Counted from the first letter of the stretch, positions 35,279 to 43,425 are shown. The stretch: DNA of 50,740 nucleotides from Azohydromonas sediminis (GCF_003574675.1 NZ_QOAZ01000027.1:1-50740); one strand, 5' to 3'. Notes: a model not told the origin generated them from the letters alone. Translations and numbers: made by a program.

Positions 35279-35755
35279 ATGAGCATGAATCGACGCGAGG
35301 CACTCCAGGCCACCGGTGGTCTTGGCGTGCTCGGCATGTTCGTCGCGGCCGGCGTGCTGACGCCGGAAGAGGCGCGTGCGCAGCAGGCCGAATGGAACAA
35401 GGCGGCCTTCGAGACGAAGGACGTCAACTCGACCGCGAAAGCGCTCGGCGGGGATGCGCCGACGGCGTCGGACAAGATCACGGTCACCGGTCCGGACATC
35501 GCCGAAAACGGCGCCGTCGTGCCGGTGGGGGCGACCTCGACGCTGCCGAACGTCCAGATGATCGCGCTGCTCGTCGAGAAGAACCCCAACGCGCTGGCCG
35601 CGGCATTCAACCTGACCCCCGAGTGCGAGCCGTTCGTCACGACCCGCGTCAAGATGGGCCAGAGCTCGGACGTCTACGCCCTCGTGAAGTCCGACGGCAA
35701 GTTTTACGTGGCCAAGAAAGAGATCAAGGTCACGCTCGGCGGCTGCGGCGGCTGA
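35279..35755 (+). CDS. soxY: thiosulfate-oxidation carrier protein SoxY
   Basis: A 158-residue periplasmic carrier that holds sulfur intermediates on its C-terminal cysteine. It ends in the defining GGCGG motif (C156). The N-terminus MSMNRREALQATGGLG is a Tat-type signal with cleavage near EARAQQ. A second cysteine (C116 in TPECEPF) is present in the body. It pairs with SoxZ, encoded 27 bases downstream. The ribosome binding site GAAGGAG lies at 35266-35272. Confidence 0.96.
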   Translation: MSMNRREALQATGGLGVLGMFVAAGVLTPEEARAQQAEWNKAAFETKDVNSTAKALGGDAPTASDKITVTGPDIAENGAVVPVGATSTLPNVQMIALLVEKNPNALAAAFNLTPECEPFVTTRVKMGQSSDVYALVKSDGKFYVAKKEIKVTLGGCGG

Positions 35756-35782
35756 TCCACATCACGATTCAAGGAGATTGAC

Positions 35783-36094
35783 ATGGGTAGCCCGATGCGC
35801 ATTCGTGCCACCGAGAGCGGTGGCGTGGTCGACGTGAAGGTGCTGATGAGCCACATCATGGAGACCGGTCAGCGCAAGGACGCGTCCGGCAACGTGATCC
35901 CGGCGCACTTCATCTCGAACGTGATTGCCAAGCACGGCGACAAGGTCGTGATGACGGCCCAGTGGGGGCCGGCGATCTCAAAGGATCCGTTCCTGAACTT
36001 CAAGTTCAAGGGTGGCAAGAAGGGTGAAAAGGTCACCGTCACCTGGAACGACAACAAGGGCGATTCACGCACCGACGAAGCCACGGTGTCGTGA
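35783..36094 (+). CDS. soxZ: thiosulfate-oxidation carrier subunit SoxZ
   Basis: A 103-residue partner of SoxY. It begins MGSPMRIRATESGGVVDVKVLMSH-like (first 20 residues typical for SoxZ), has IPAHFISNVIAKHGDKVV in the centre and a C-terminal immunoglobulin-like strand (KVTVTWNDNKGDSRTDEATV). It has no signal peptide, as usual, and is exported with SoxY through Tat. A terminator follows, ending the soxCD-cyt-YZ unit. Confidence 0.96.
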   Translation: MGSPMRIRATESGGVVDVKVLMSHIMETGQRKDASGNVIPAHFISNVIAKHGDKVVMTAQWGPAISKDPFLNFKFKGGKKGEKVTVTWNDNKGDSRTDEATVS

Positions 36095-36128
36095 GCGCGT
36101 ACCCGCCGTGAGGCGGGCCGCTGTCGAG

Positions 36129-36159
36129 AGCCTCGGCCACGCCCGAGGCTTTCTCGTTT
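36129..36159 (+). terminator. rho-independent terminator after soxZ
   Basis: A perfect 8-bp stem (AGCCTCGG / CCGAGGCT, 6-base loop) is followed by TTCTCGTTT. It separates the soxCD-cyt-YZ unit from soxAX. Confidence 0.8.
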
Positions 36160-36201
36160 CGGCGCCTGAATGGGTTGTTGCCCTATGCGGGCCACCCCGG
36201 A

Positions 36202-36235
36202 TTGGCGCCGTTCAAATGTGAGTGTTCAATTGAGC
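36202..36235 (+). promoter_or_regulatory. soxA: possible soxAX promoter with overlapping palindrome
   Basis: TTGGCG (36202-36207), a 17-base spacer and TTCAAT (36225-36230) form a plausible sigma-70 promoter. The palindrome TCAATTGA (36226-36233) overlaps the -10 and could be a regulator site. The ribosome binding site GGAGCGAGG lies at 36252-36260. The terminator upstream makes a promoter here necessary, but the exact boxes are tentative. Confidence 0.4.
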
Positions 36236-36261
36236 AATTATCCATTTATCCGGAGCGAGGC

Positions 36262-37053
36262 ATGAAGAAGCTGCTTGCTGCCGTCGCACTCGGGGTCGCC
36301 GGCGCCGCCTGGGCGCAGGGCTCGGCCGTCGACGAGATCGAGCGCTATCGGCAGATGATCGCCGAGGGGAACCCCGCCGAGCTGTACGAAGCGCAAGGCG
36401 AGGAACTGTGGAAGAAGAAGGCGGGGCCGAAGAACGCCTCGCTCGAGAAATGCGACCTCGGCCTTGGCCCGGGTGTCACGAAGGGCGCCTACGCCCAGCT
36501 GCCCCGCTACTTCGCCGACACCGACAGGGTGCAGGATGCCGAGTCGCGCATCCTGACCTGCATGCAACAGCTGCAGGGCATCGACCCGCAAGAGATCATC
36601 AAGGGGTCATTCGGCCGAGGCAAGCGCGCCGAAGTGGTGGCCATCGTCACCTGGCTGTCGGGACAGTCGAAGGGCATGAAGGTCAATGTCGTGCCGAAGC
36701 ACCCGAAGGAGAAGGAGGCCTACGCGCTCGGGCGCAAGGCGTTCTATTACCAGGCTGGGCCACACGACTTCTCGTGCGCGTCGTGCCACGGTGAGGACGG
36801 CAAGCGCATCCGGCTGCAGGATCTGCCCAACATCACGACGCCAGAAGGCGCTGCGAAGGGTTGGACGACGTGGCCCGCGTACCGCGTCAGCAACGGCCAG
36901 ATGTGGTCGATGCAGCACCGCCTCGAGGACTGCTATCGGCAGCAGCGCTTCCCGCAGCCCGTCTACACGTCGGATCTGACGATCGCGCTGTCGTACTTCA
37001 TGGCCGCCAACTCGAACGGGGCGACGATGGCGACCCCGGGCATCAAGCGCTGA
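36262..37053 (+). CDS. soxA: L-cysteine S-thiosulfotransferase subunit SoxA (monohaem type)
   Basis: A 263-residue periplasmic cytochrome that, with SoxX, attaches thiosulfate to SoxY. The signal peptide is MKKLLAAVALGVAGAAWAQG. The haem site is CASCH (C172, C175, H176) and the active cysteine ligand is C224 in EDCYRQQRFP. The N-terminal domain has two cysteines (C64, C100) but no CxxCH, so this SoxA carries one haem and those cysteines may form a disulfide where dihaem SoxA proteins have the first haem. It lies 19 bases upstream of soxX. Confidence 0.95.
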   Translation: MKKLLAAVALGVAGAAWAQGSAVDEIERYRQMIAEGNPAELYEAQGEELWKKKAGPKNASLEKCDLGLGPGVTKGAYAQLPRYFADTDRVQDAESRILTCMQQLQGIDPQEIIKGSFGRGKRAEVVAIVTWLSGQSKGMKVNVVPKHPKEKEAYALGRKAFYYQAGPHDFSCASCHGEDGKRIRLQDLPNITTPEGAAKGWTTWPAYRVSNGQMWSMQHRLEDCYRQQRFPQPVYTSDLTIALSYFMAANSNGATMATPGIKR

Positions 37054-37072
37054 CAGACGAGGGAGAGACCGC

Positions 37073-37720
37073 ATGACCCGCATCACCCTTACCGCCGCGG
37101 CTGTGGCCGTCGTGCTGGCCGGCTGTGCTTCGGGCGGCCCCGACCCGAAGGCGCTCGACGAGAAGTTTGCCCGGCTGAAGCAGACGGACTTCCAGCCGCG
37201 TGGCATCGCGACGTTGGACCGCCTGAACCAGGACGAGGCGCAGAAGCTCTGCTCGGATCCTGCCGCCTGGGGCGGCAAGGAGTTCGAGGCCGCGCGCAAG
37301 AAGGTCGAGGAGATCAACCTCGCGTCGATCAAATGGCCCAGCGACGGCAAGTTCCTCGGCGACTGGAAGCAGGGCGAAGCGATCGCGCAGAGCGGCCGTG
37401 GCCTGACCTGGACCGACGACGCCAAGACCGTCAACGGCGGCAACTGCTACAACTGCCACCAGATCGACAAGAAGGAGATCTCGCACGGCACGATCGGCCC
37501 GAGCCTTTGGAACTACGGCAAGCTGCGTGGCGTGACCGACCCGAATTCGCCCGCCAGCCAGGAGATCGTCAAGTACACCTGGGGCAAGATCTGGAATGCG
37601 AAGGCTTACAACGCATGCTCGAACATGCCGCGTGCGGGCCACATGGGCATTCTCAACGAGCAGCAGATCAAGCACCTGATGGCGCTGCTGCTCGATCCGA
37701 AGTCGCCCGTGAACCAGTGA
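37073..37720 (+). CDS. soxX: thiosulfotransferase cytochrome subunit SoxX (lipoprotein type)
   Basis: A 215-residue monohaem c-type cytochrome. The N-terminus has a lipobox (VLAGC, C18), so it is probably membrane anchored. A domain of about 70 residues (about 25-95) precedes the haem part. The haem site is CYNCH (C125, C128, H129) in GGNCYNCHQID; the likely axial Met is M185 in ACSNMPRAGH. The length (215) exceeds the shorter SoxX proteins and fits the extended type that goes with monohaem SoxA. It is followed by a terminator. Confidence 0.94.
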   Translation: MTRITLTAAAVAVVLAGCASGGPDPKALDEKFARLKQTDFQPRGIATLDRLNQDEAQKLCSDPAAWGGKEFEAARKKVEEINLASIKWPSDGKFLGDWKQGEAIAQSGRGLTWTDDAKTVNGGNCYNCHQIDKKEISHGTIGPSLWNYGKLRGVTDPNSPASQEIVKYTWGKIWNAKAYNACSNMPRAGHMGILNEQQIKHLMALLLDPKSPVNQ

Positions 37721-37762
37721 CGCCGCGGGCGGCGACGCCGTGTGGCGATCGCGCCGTCAGCA

Positions 37763-37788
37763 GGGGCCGCGGGACGCGGCCCCTTTTT
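37763..37788 (+). terminator. rho-independent terminator after soxX
   Basis: A perfect 9-bp stem (GGGGCCGCG / CGCGGCCCC, 3-base loop) is followed by TTTTT. It separates soxAX from soxB. Confidence 0.88.
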
Positions 37789-37832
37789 GCGCGAGAATAT
37801 CCATCCTTGATTGAATAGTGAAGGAAACCGAC

Positions 37833-39569
37833 ATGTCCCTGTCGCGCCGCGAGTTCCTCAACGTCCTGGCCGTCGCGTCGGCCGCCGGCATGGCGCTCGA
37901 TGCGCCCGACGCACTGGCCGCCAGTGCGCGCGCCACGAGCAGGATGTACGATGTGCCGCGCTACGGCAACGTGCACTTCCTGCACTTCACCGACTGCCAT
38001 GCGCAGCTGCTGCCAGTGTACTTCCGCGAGCCGAACGTCAACCTGGGCATCGGCGAGGCCAACGGCCGCCTGCCGCACCTGGTGGGCGACAAGCTGCTGA
38101 AGGCGGTGGGCCTCAAACCCGGCACGATCGAGGCGCATGCCTTCACCTACCTCGACTTCGAGAAAGCCGCGCGCACCTACGGCAAGGTCGGCGGCTTCGC
38201 GCACATGGCCACGCTCGTCAAACGGCTGCGCGCGACCCGTCCCGGCGCGATCCTGTGCGATGGCGGCGACACCTGGCAGGGCTCGGGCACCGCACTGTGG
38301 ACCAACGGCCAGGACATGGTCGACGCATGCCTGGCGCTGGGCGTCGACGTGATGACGCCGCACTGGGAGTCCACCCTCGGCGCTGAGCGCGTGCTCGAGA
38401 TCGTCGGCAAGGACTTCAAGGGCAAGGTGGACTTCGTCGCGCAGAACATCAAGACGACCGACTTCGGCGACCAGGTGTTCGCGCCCTACACGCTGCGCGA
38501 GATGAACGGCGTCAAGGTCGCCGTGATCGGCCAGGCGTTCCCCTACACGCCGATCGCGAACCCGCGCTACCTGGTGCCCGACTGGACCTTCGGCATCCAG
38601 GACGAGCACATGCAGAAGATGGTCGACGAGGCGCGGGGCAAGGGCGCGCAGGTCGTCGTCGTGCTCAGCCACAACGGCATGGACGTCGACATCAAGATGG
38701 CGTCGCGCGTGCGCGGCATCGACGCGATCCTCGGCGGCCACACGCACGACGGCATGCCGGTGCCGGTGATCGTCAGCAACGCCGGCGGCAAGACGCTCGT
38801 CACCAACGCGGGCTCGAACACCAAGTTCCTCGGCGTGCTCGACTTCGACGTGCGCGGCGGCAAGGTGCAGGGCTACCAGTACAAGCTGCTGCCCGTGTTC
38901 GCGAACCTGCTGCCGGCCGACGCCGAGATGGCCGCGCTGGTCCAGAAGGTCCGCGCACCGTACGAGGCCAAGCTCGGCGAGAAGCTCGCGCGCACCGAGG
39001 GCCTGCTGTACCGCCGCGGCAACTTCAACGGCACCTTCGACCAGCTGATCGTCGACGCGCTGATGGAGGTGCGCGGCGCCGACCTCGCGTTCTCGCCCGG
39101 GTTCCGCTGGGGCACGTCGCTGCTGCCGAACAGCGACATCCTGATGGAGCACATACTCGACCAGACCGCCACCACCTACTCGTACTCGACGCTCACCGAG
39201 ATGAGCGGCGAGATGATCAAGACGGTGATGGAAGACGTCGCCGACAACCTGTTCAACCCCGACCCGTACTACCAGCAGGGCGGCGACATGGTGCGCGTGG
39301 GCGGCATGACGTATGCGATCGACCCGATGAAGCCCGCAGGCCAGCGCATCACCGACATGCGCCTGAAGGGCCAGCCGATCGAGGCGGGCAAGACGTACAA
39401 GGTCGCCGGCTGGGCGCCGGTGTCCGAAGAGGCCAAGGCCGCCTCGGGCGGGCGCATGGTGTGGGACGACGTCGCGACGTGGCTGCGCGACAAGAAGGTC
39501 GTCACGCCGCGCAAGCTGAACACGCCGCGCATCATCGGCATGGAAGGCAACCCCGGCATCGCGCTGTGA
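37833..39569 (+). CDS. soxB: thiosulfohydrolase SoxB
   Basis: A 578-residue dimanganese enzyme that releases sulfate from SoxY-bound thiosulfonate in the periplasm. It has a Tat signal (MSLSRREFLNVLAVASAAG) and the 5'-nucleotidase-like metal motifs: HFTDCHAQ (D54, H56), CDGGDTWQGSG, LSHNGMDVD and GGHTHDG. The C-terminal 5'-nucleotidase domain is complete. The start is ATG 37833 with AAGGAAA upstream; an in-frame start five codons earlier is less likely. A promoter is expected in the 44-base gap after the terminator. The thioredoxin-fold gene follows 19 bases later. Confidence 0.97.
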   Translation: MSLSRREFLNVLAVASAAGMALDAPDALAASARATSRMYDVPRYGNVHFLHFTDCHAQLLPVYFREPNVNLGIGEANGRLPHLVGDKLLKAVGLKPGTIEAHAFTYLDFEKAARTYGKVGGFAHMATLVKRLRATRPGAILCDGGDTWQGSGTALWTNGQDMVDACLALGVDVMTPHWESTLGAERVLEIVGKDFKGKVDFVAQNIKTTDFGDQVFAPYTLREMNGVKVAVIGQAFPYTPIANPRYLVPDWTFGIQDEHMQKMVDEARGKGAQVVVVLSHNGMDVDIKMASRVRGIDAILGGHTHDGMPVPVIVSNAGGKTLVTNAGSNTKFLGVLDFDVRGGKVQGYQYKLLPVFANLLPADAEMAALVQKVRAPYEAKLGEKLARTEGLLYRRGNFNGTFDQLIVDALMEVRGADLAFSPGFRWGTSLLPNSDILMEHILDQTATTYSYSTLTEMSGEMIKTVMEDVADNLFNPDPYYQQGGDMVRVGGMTYAIDPMKPAGQRITDMRLKGQPIEAGKTYKVAGWAPVSEEAKAASGGRMVWDDVATWLRDKKVVTPRKLNTPRIIGMEGNPGIAL

Positions 39570-39588
39570 CGCGGCCACGGGCGGCGCT

Positions 39589-40095
39589 GTGAGGGTCAGG
39601 CTGGACCGACGGCGGCTGATGGTGGCGCTGGTCGCCGCCACCGCAGGGATGCGGGCCGTGCAGGCGCAGCCGCAAGACCGTTCGCACGGCGATGCGCTGC
39701 CCGCGGCGAAGGACCTCGCTCGCGAAACCGCGGCCGCGGCGGCGCGCGGCGAGCCGCTGGTCGTGATGGTCACGCTGGCCGGTTGCGCTTACTGCGAACT
39801 CGTTCGCCGCCACTACCTGCGGCCGCTGCTGGCCGAAGGGCGCGTGCCGGTGGTTCAGATCGACATGCGCTCGCAAGGCGAGCTGCGTTCGGCGTCGGGG
39901 CAAGCCGTGCGCGAAGCCGCGCTCGCGCGCCAGTGGAAGGTGACGATGGCGCCGACGGTGCTGTTCCTCGGCCCAGGCGGTGCCGAGCTGGCACCGCGTC
40001 TGCGCGGCTACAGCGAGGACTTCTACGGCGGCTACCTCGACAGCGCACTCGAGCAGGCGCGGGCGCGGCTCGCATCGACGACGCGCCGCGGCTGA
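39589..40095 (+). CDS. periplasmic thioredoxin-fold protein (SoxW-like)
   Basis: A 168-residue protein starting at GTG 39589. Residues 1-27 form a signal peptide (LDRRRLMVALVAATAG). The active site is GCAYCELV (C66, C69), followed by a thioredoxin-like fold with the cis-Pro segment VTMAPTVLFL. Its place directly after soxB suggests a role like SoxW, which keeps SoxY or related proteins reduced, often with SoxV. No SoxV (CcdA-like) gene is in the window. The gene converges on the DsrE-like gene with a short gap containing a 6-bp hairpin. Confidence 0.82.
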   Translation: MRVRLDRRRLMVALVAATAGMRAVQAQPQDRSHGDALPAAKDLARETAAAAARGEPLVVMVTLAGCAYCELVRRHYLRPLLAEGRVPVVQIDMRSQGELRSASGQAVREAALARQWKVTMAPTVLFLGPGGAELAPRLRGYSEDFYGGYLDSALEQARARLASTTRRG

Positions 40096-40119
40096 GGCTG
40101 CGGCGTTCGACGCCGGCGC

Positions 40120-40551
40120 TCAGGGGCGCAGGTAGACATATCCCTCTTTGGCTTGCAGTCTGGCGACTTCGGCCACGCCCGACGGGACGATCTTGGCTTC
40201 CATCACGACCTTGTTCGGATCGATGTTGCGGCTGACCAGCGTGTTGTTGCACACGCGGAACTGCACGCCGCGGCTCGCGAGCTCGCCGATCGCGCCGGCG
40301 AACGGCTGCTCCTGCATGTTCTTCGCGCCGTCGAGCAGGAAGTCGATGCCGGGCCCGTGCGTGACGACGACGATCTTCGCGCTCGGGTCGGCGTTCAGGT
40401 GGTTGCGGATGTTGCCGATCGCGCGGCTGGCCTGCTGGACGCCCTCGTTGAGGTGGTAGACGACCTTAATCGCATCCTGCGCCCACGCCGACGTGGCAGT
40501 GGCGGCAGCGAGCAGCAGGGGCAACAGCAGACGGGCATGACGGGTCTTCAT
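40120..40551 (-). CDS. exported DsrE-family protein
   Basis: A 143-residue protein with an N-terminal signal peptide (LLLPLLLAAATATSAWAQ) and a DsrE/DsrF fold: KVVYHLNEG, AKIVVVTHGPGIDFLLDG, and the conserved cysteine C101 in GVQFRVCNNTL. Related proteins carry sulfur on such a cysteine. It is divergent from the SoxH-like gene and sits next to soxB and its thioredoxin, so a role in periplasmic sulfur transfer is likely. It is on the minus strand, opposite to the rest of the sox locus. Confidence 0.82.
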   Translation of the reverse strand: MKTRHARLLLPLLLAAATATSAWAQDAIKVVYHLNEGVQQASRAIGNIRNHLNADPSAKIVVVTHGPGIDFLLDGAKNMQEQPFAGAIGELASRGVQFRVCNNTLVSRNIDPNKVVMEAKIVPSGVAEVARLQAKEGYVYLRP

Positions 40552-40691
40552 GGCGGTGTCTCCGAGCACGGGATCGCAAGGGGGGCGGGTGACCGGGGTG
40601 CCGATACCCGGCACTGCATCGGGTCCACACATCGTGCATCATTTGCGTCGATGATCACTCAGTGTTTTTACCGTTCTCTACGGGGGTGACG

Positions 40692-41711
40692 ATGGCCGGT
40701 TTACGACGGCAGTTGGCTGCGGTGCCGCAGGTCGCCCCGGCGCTGTGGAAATGCCGATGGGCCTGGTGGGGATTTGCCGTGTGGTGCTGGACGCTGGCGG
40801 CATGGCCGGCGCACGCGCAGGACTTCGTGCTGCAGCCGCGCCAGGTCGGTACGCACAGCTGGGCCGTGTTCGGCGAGTCGGGGATGGCCACGGCCGCCAA
40901 CCGCGGCTTCAACTCGAATGCCGGCTTCGTCGTGACGCCGGGCGGCGTCGTCGTGTTCGACACGCTCGGCACACCGGCGCTCGGCGAGGCACTGATCGCG
41001 GCGATCCGCCGTGTGACGCCGCAGCCGATCCGTCGCGTGATCGTCAGCCACTACCACGCCGACCACTACTATGGCGCGCAGGCGTTCAAGGCGATCGGCG
41101 CCGAGATCTGGGCGCACGACGCCGGGCGCGGTGTCGTCGGCAGTGACGACGCGAAGGCGCGGCTCGAGCAGCGCCGGCAGGACCTGTTCCCGTGGGTCGA
41201 CGAGAAGACGCAGCCCGTCGAGGCCGACCGCTGGCTCGCGTTCGGCACGCGCGGCTCGATCGACTTCGAGTTCGGCGGCATGAAGTTCCGCCTGATCGAC
41301 GTCAGCGGCGCGCACTCGCCGCAGGACCTGATGATGTACGTGGCCGACGACGGCGTGCTGTTTGCCGGCGACCTGTACTTCACCGGGCGCATCCCGTTCG
41401 TCGTCGGCGCGAACACGAAGCGCTGGCTGCAGGCGATGGACCGCATCGCCGAGGTGAACCCGCGCGTTGCGGTGCCGGGTCACGGCGAGGCCTCGGACCG
41501 GGTGATGGCAGACCTGACCCTCACGCGCGACTACCTGCGCCACCTGCGCGAGACGATGGGCAAGGCGGCCGAGGCGATGGACGACTTCGAGACCGCCTAC
41601 GACCGCGTCGACTGGTCGCGCTGGGAAAAGCTGCCGGCGTTCCTGCCGGCCAACCGGCTCAACGCGCGCTCGGTGTACCTCGAGATGGAGCGCGAGAGCC
41701 TGCGCCGCTGA
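40692..41711 (+). CDS. metallo-beta-lactamase-fold hydrolase, SoxH-like
   Basis: A 339-residue exported zinc hydrolase. The signal is an uncommonly hydrophobic tryptophan-rich N-terminus ending near AWPAHAQ (residue 43). The metal motif is SHYHADH (H120, H122, D124, H125), with further ligands in DVSGAHSPQD, LFAGDLYF and VPGHGE. SoxH-type and quinoprotein-relay zinc hydrolases are often encoded in sox or methanol/ethanol dehydrogenase regions, with function unsettled. A GTG 10 codons upstream of the ATG at 40692 is possible. It diverges from the DsrE-like gene over 140 bases. Confidence 0.83.
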   Translation: MAGLRRQLAAVPQVAPALWKCRWAWWGFAVWCWTLAAWPAHAQDFVLQPRQVGTHSWAVFGESGMATAANRGFNSNAGFVVTPGGVVVFDTLGTPALGEALIAAIRRVTPQPIRRVIVSHYHADHYYGAQAFKAIGAEIWAHDAGRGVVGSDDAKARLEQRRQDLFPWVDEKTQPVEADRWLAFGTRGSIDFEFGGMKFRLIDVSGAHSPQDLMMYVADDGVLFAGDLYFTGRIPFVVGANTKRWLQAMDRIAEVNPRVAVPGHGEASDRVMADLTLTRDYLRHLRETMGKAAEAMDDFETAYDRVDWSRWEKLPAFLPANRLNARSVYLEMERESLRR

Positions 41712-41717
41712 GCGCGG

Positions 41718-42041
41718 CTACTGCGTGAACTTGTACCACTGCTGGTTGACGAACGCGGCGACGTCGCGCTCGTCCTCGGGGAACAGGCCGAGCCGCAGCT
41801 CGCTGTTGCACAGGCTGACGTAGCGCTTGAGGTCGAAGATCGTCTTGACCTTGCGTTCGTCGCGCAGGTAGATGAAGCCCGCGTCGCGGCCCGTCTTCTC
41901 CTCGTGGCACGCGGCGCACTTGCTCTCGAAGTGGATCTTGCGCCCGTTGGCGAGGTCGGCGTCGGGAAACGGGTTGGCCGCGCCACTCGAGCCGACGGCG
42001 GCGGCGAGCAGGCCGGTGGCGAGATGGAGCAAAAGGCGCAT
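41718..42041 (-). CDS. small periplasmic cytochrome c
   Basis: A 107-residue protein with a signal peptide (MRLLLHLATGLLAAAVGSSGAA) and one haem site, CAACH (C42, C45, H46). There is no methionine in the mature part; the only other candidates for an axial ligand are H38 just before the haem site and C78 (SLCNSEL). It is convergent with the SoxH-like gene (6 bases between stops) and lies just before the cbb genes on the same strand as cbb. It may serve sulfur-oxidation electron transfer, but this is context only. Confidence 0.85.
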   Translation of the reverse strand: MRLLLHLATGLLAAAVGSSGAANPFPDADLANGRKIHFESKCAACHEEKTGRDAGFIYLRDERKVKTIFDLKRYVSLCNSELRLGLFPEDERDVAAFVNQQWYKFTQ

Positions 42042-42095
42042 GGGGCTCGGCGGGCGGGGACGACGCCGCAAGCGTGCGACGGTGCGCGCGCGCTG

Positions 42096-42869
42096 TCAAG
42101 CCGAGGCGGGGGTTGCGACTCGGGCAAGCGGGCAAGGCGCTGCGGCGTGCCAGCGGCGCAGGTCGTCGAGCGTGACCGCGCGTGCCGGGTCGTCGGGGTG
42201 GTGGTCGAGGTCGGCGAGCCGCACGGCGGCCGCGCCGAGGTCGTCGCCGGCGCTGTACGCGGTGGGGGTCACGATGCAGCGCACGCCGGCGGTCGTCGCC
42301 GCCGTGACGCCGTGGCCTGAATCCTCGAACGCGAGCGCGGCGTCGGCGGGCAGCCGCAGCCGCTCGAGCACCCAGCGGTACACCGCCGGGTCGGGCTTCT
42401 TGACCGTGACCTCCTGTGCTGTGCCCATCACGTCGAACCAGTCCGGCGCGTCGGCGCCGAGCGTGGCCTGCAGCAGCGCGATCACGTTGTCGCGCGTCGT
42501 CGTCGTCGCGATCGCCAGGCGCAGGCCCTCGCGGCGCGCCTGGCGGATCAGCCGTTCGACGCCGGGGCGCAGACGCACCGCGCCGGCGGCGACGCGCTGC
42601 ACGTAGTGGCGCGTCTTGCTCGCGTGCAGCCGCTTCAGCAGTGCGGCAAGGTCGTCGTCGGCGAGCCCGAGGCCGCGATGGCGCTGCGCGTAGTGCGCCA
42701 TCCGCTCGACGCCGCCGGCGACCTGCAGCAGTTCGCCGTACAGCGCCTCGTCCCAGTGCCAGTCCAGGCCGTGCTCGGCGAACGCGGCGTTGAACGCGAC
42801 GCGATGGCCTTCGCGCTCGGTGTCGGCGAGCGTGCCGTCGACGTCGAAGATCAGCGCCTGCAGCGGCAC
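42096..42869 (-). CDS. cbbY: HAD-family phosphatase CbbY
   Basis: A 257-residue HAD subclass IA hydrolase. The nucleophile motif is FDVDGTLADTE (D9, D11), motif II TTTT near 117-120, and the KKPDP and AFEDSGHGVTAA motifs follow. CbbY dephosphorylates xylulose-1,5-bisphosphate, an inhibitor of RuBisCO; position at the end of a cbb operon supports that role. The start is GTG 42869, 4 bases after the stop of the thioredoxin-like gene, so it is almost certainly in the same operon. Confidence 0.85.
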   Translation of the reverse strand: MPLQALIFDVDGTLADTEREGHRVAFNAAFAEHGLDWHWDEALYGELLQVAGGVERMAHYAQRHRGLGLADDDLAALLKRLHASKTRHYVQRVAAGAVRLRPGVERLIRQARREGLRLAIATTTTRDNVIALLQATLGADAPDWFDVMGTAQEVTVKKPDPAVYRWVLERLRLPADAALAFEDSGHGVTAATTAGVRCIVTPTAYSAGDDLGAAAVRLADLDHHPDDPARAVTLDDLRRWHAAAPCPLARVATPASA

Positions 42870-42873
42870 CGGG

Positions 42874-43425
42874 TCAGCCCTCGTCGCGCCACTTGATCGA
42901 GCAGCCGATGCAGGGGTGCTGCTCCTCGGGTGCGCGGCCGGTCAGCGCGACGAGCTTCATCGCCTCGAACAGCTCGCGCGGCGTGCCTTCGGGCGCCGCT
43001 TCCTTGCGCGAGGCGTCGAGCCGGCCGCGGTAGCGCAGCCTGAGCTGCGCGTCGAAGCCGAAGAAGTCGGGCGTGCAGACGGCGCCGTAGGCGCGCGCGA
43101 CCTGCTGCGTCTCGTCGTGCAGGTAGGGGAAGCCGAGCGTCGGCGCGATCTCGACCATGCGCTCGAAGCTGTCCTCGGGGTACGCGGCGGGGTCGTTCGC
43201 GTTGATGCCGACCACGTGCACGCCGAACGCGCGCAGTTCGCGCGCGTCGCGCACGAGCCGCGGCAGGATCGCCTTCACGTAGGGGCAGTGGTTGCAGATG
43301 AACGCGACGACGGTGCCGCGCGGCCCGGCGAGCTCGGCCAGCGTGTGCGTGCGGCCGTCGGTGCCACTCAGCGCGAACGGCGGCGCGGCCCAGCCGATCT
43401 CGGCGTGCGGTGCTTCGGCGGCCAT
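42874..43425 (-). CDS. thioredoxin-like (redoxin) family protein
   Basis: A 183-residue protein of the AhpC/TSA/redoxin type. The active pair is CNHCPYVK (C44, C47), followed by RELRAFGVHVVGINAND and VCTPDFFGFD; a second pair sits at the C-terminus (HPCIGCSIKW, C172, C175). It has no signal peptide. It is encoded between cbbA and cbbY with small gaps (13 and 4 bases) and a GGGGAG ribosome binding site, so it belongs to the cbb operon. Thioredoxin control of Calvin-cycle enzymes is an attractive but untested idea. Confidence 0.82.
   Translation of the reverse strand: MAAEAPHAEIGWAAPPFALSGTDGRTHTLAELAGPRGTVVAFICNHCPYVKAILPRLVRDARELRAFGVHVVGINANDPAAYPEDSFERMVEIAPTLGFPYLHDETQQVARAYGAVCTPDFFGFDAQLRLRYRGRLDASRKEAAPEGTPRELFEAMKLVALTGRAPEEQHPCIGCSIKWRDEG

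Noticed and set aside
40101-40115. Hairpin CGGCGT-TCG-ACGCCG between the thioredoxin-fold and DsrE-like genes as a terminator
   Set aside because: Only six base pairs and no T-tract; common by chance in this GC-rich sequence.
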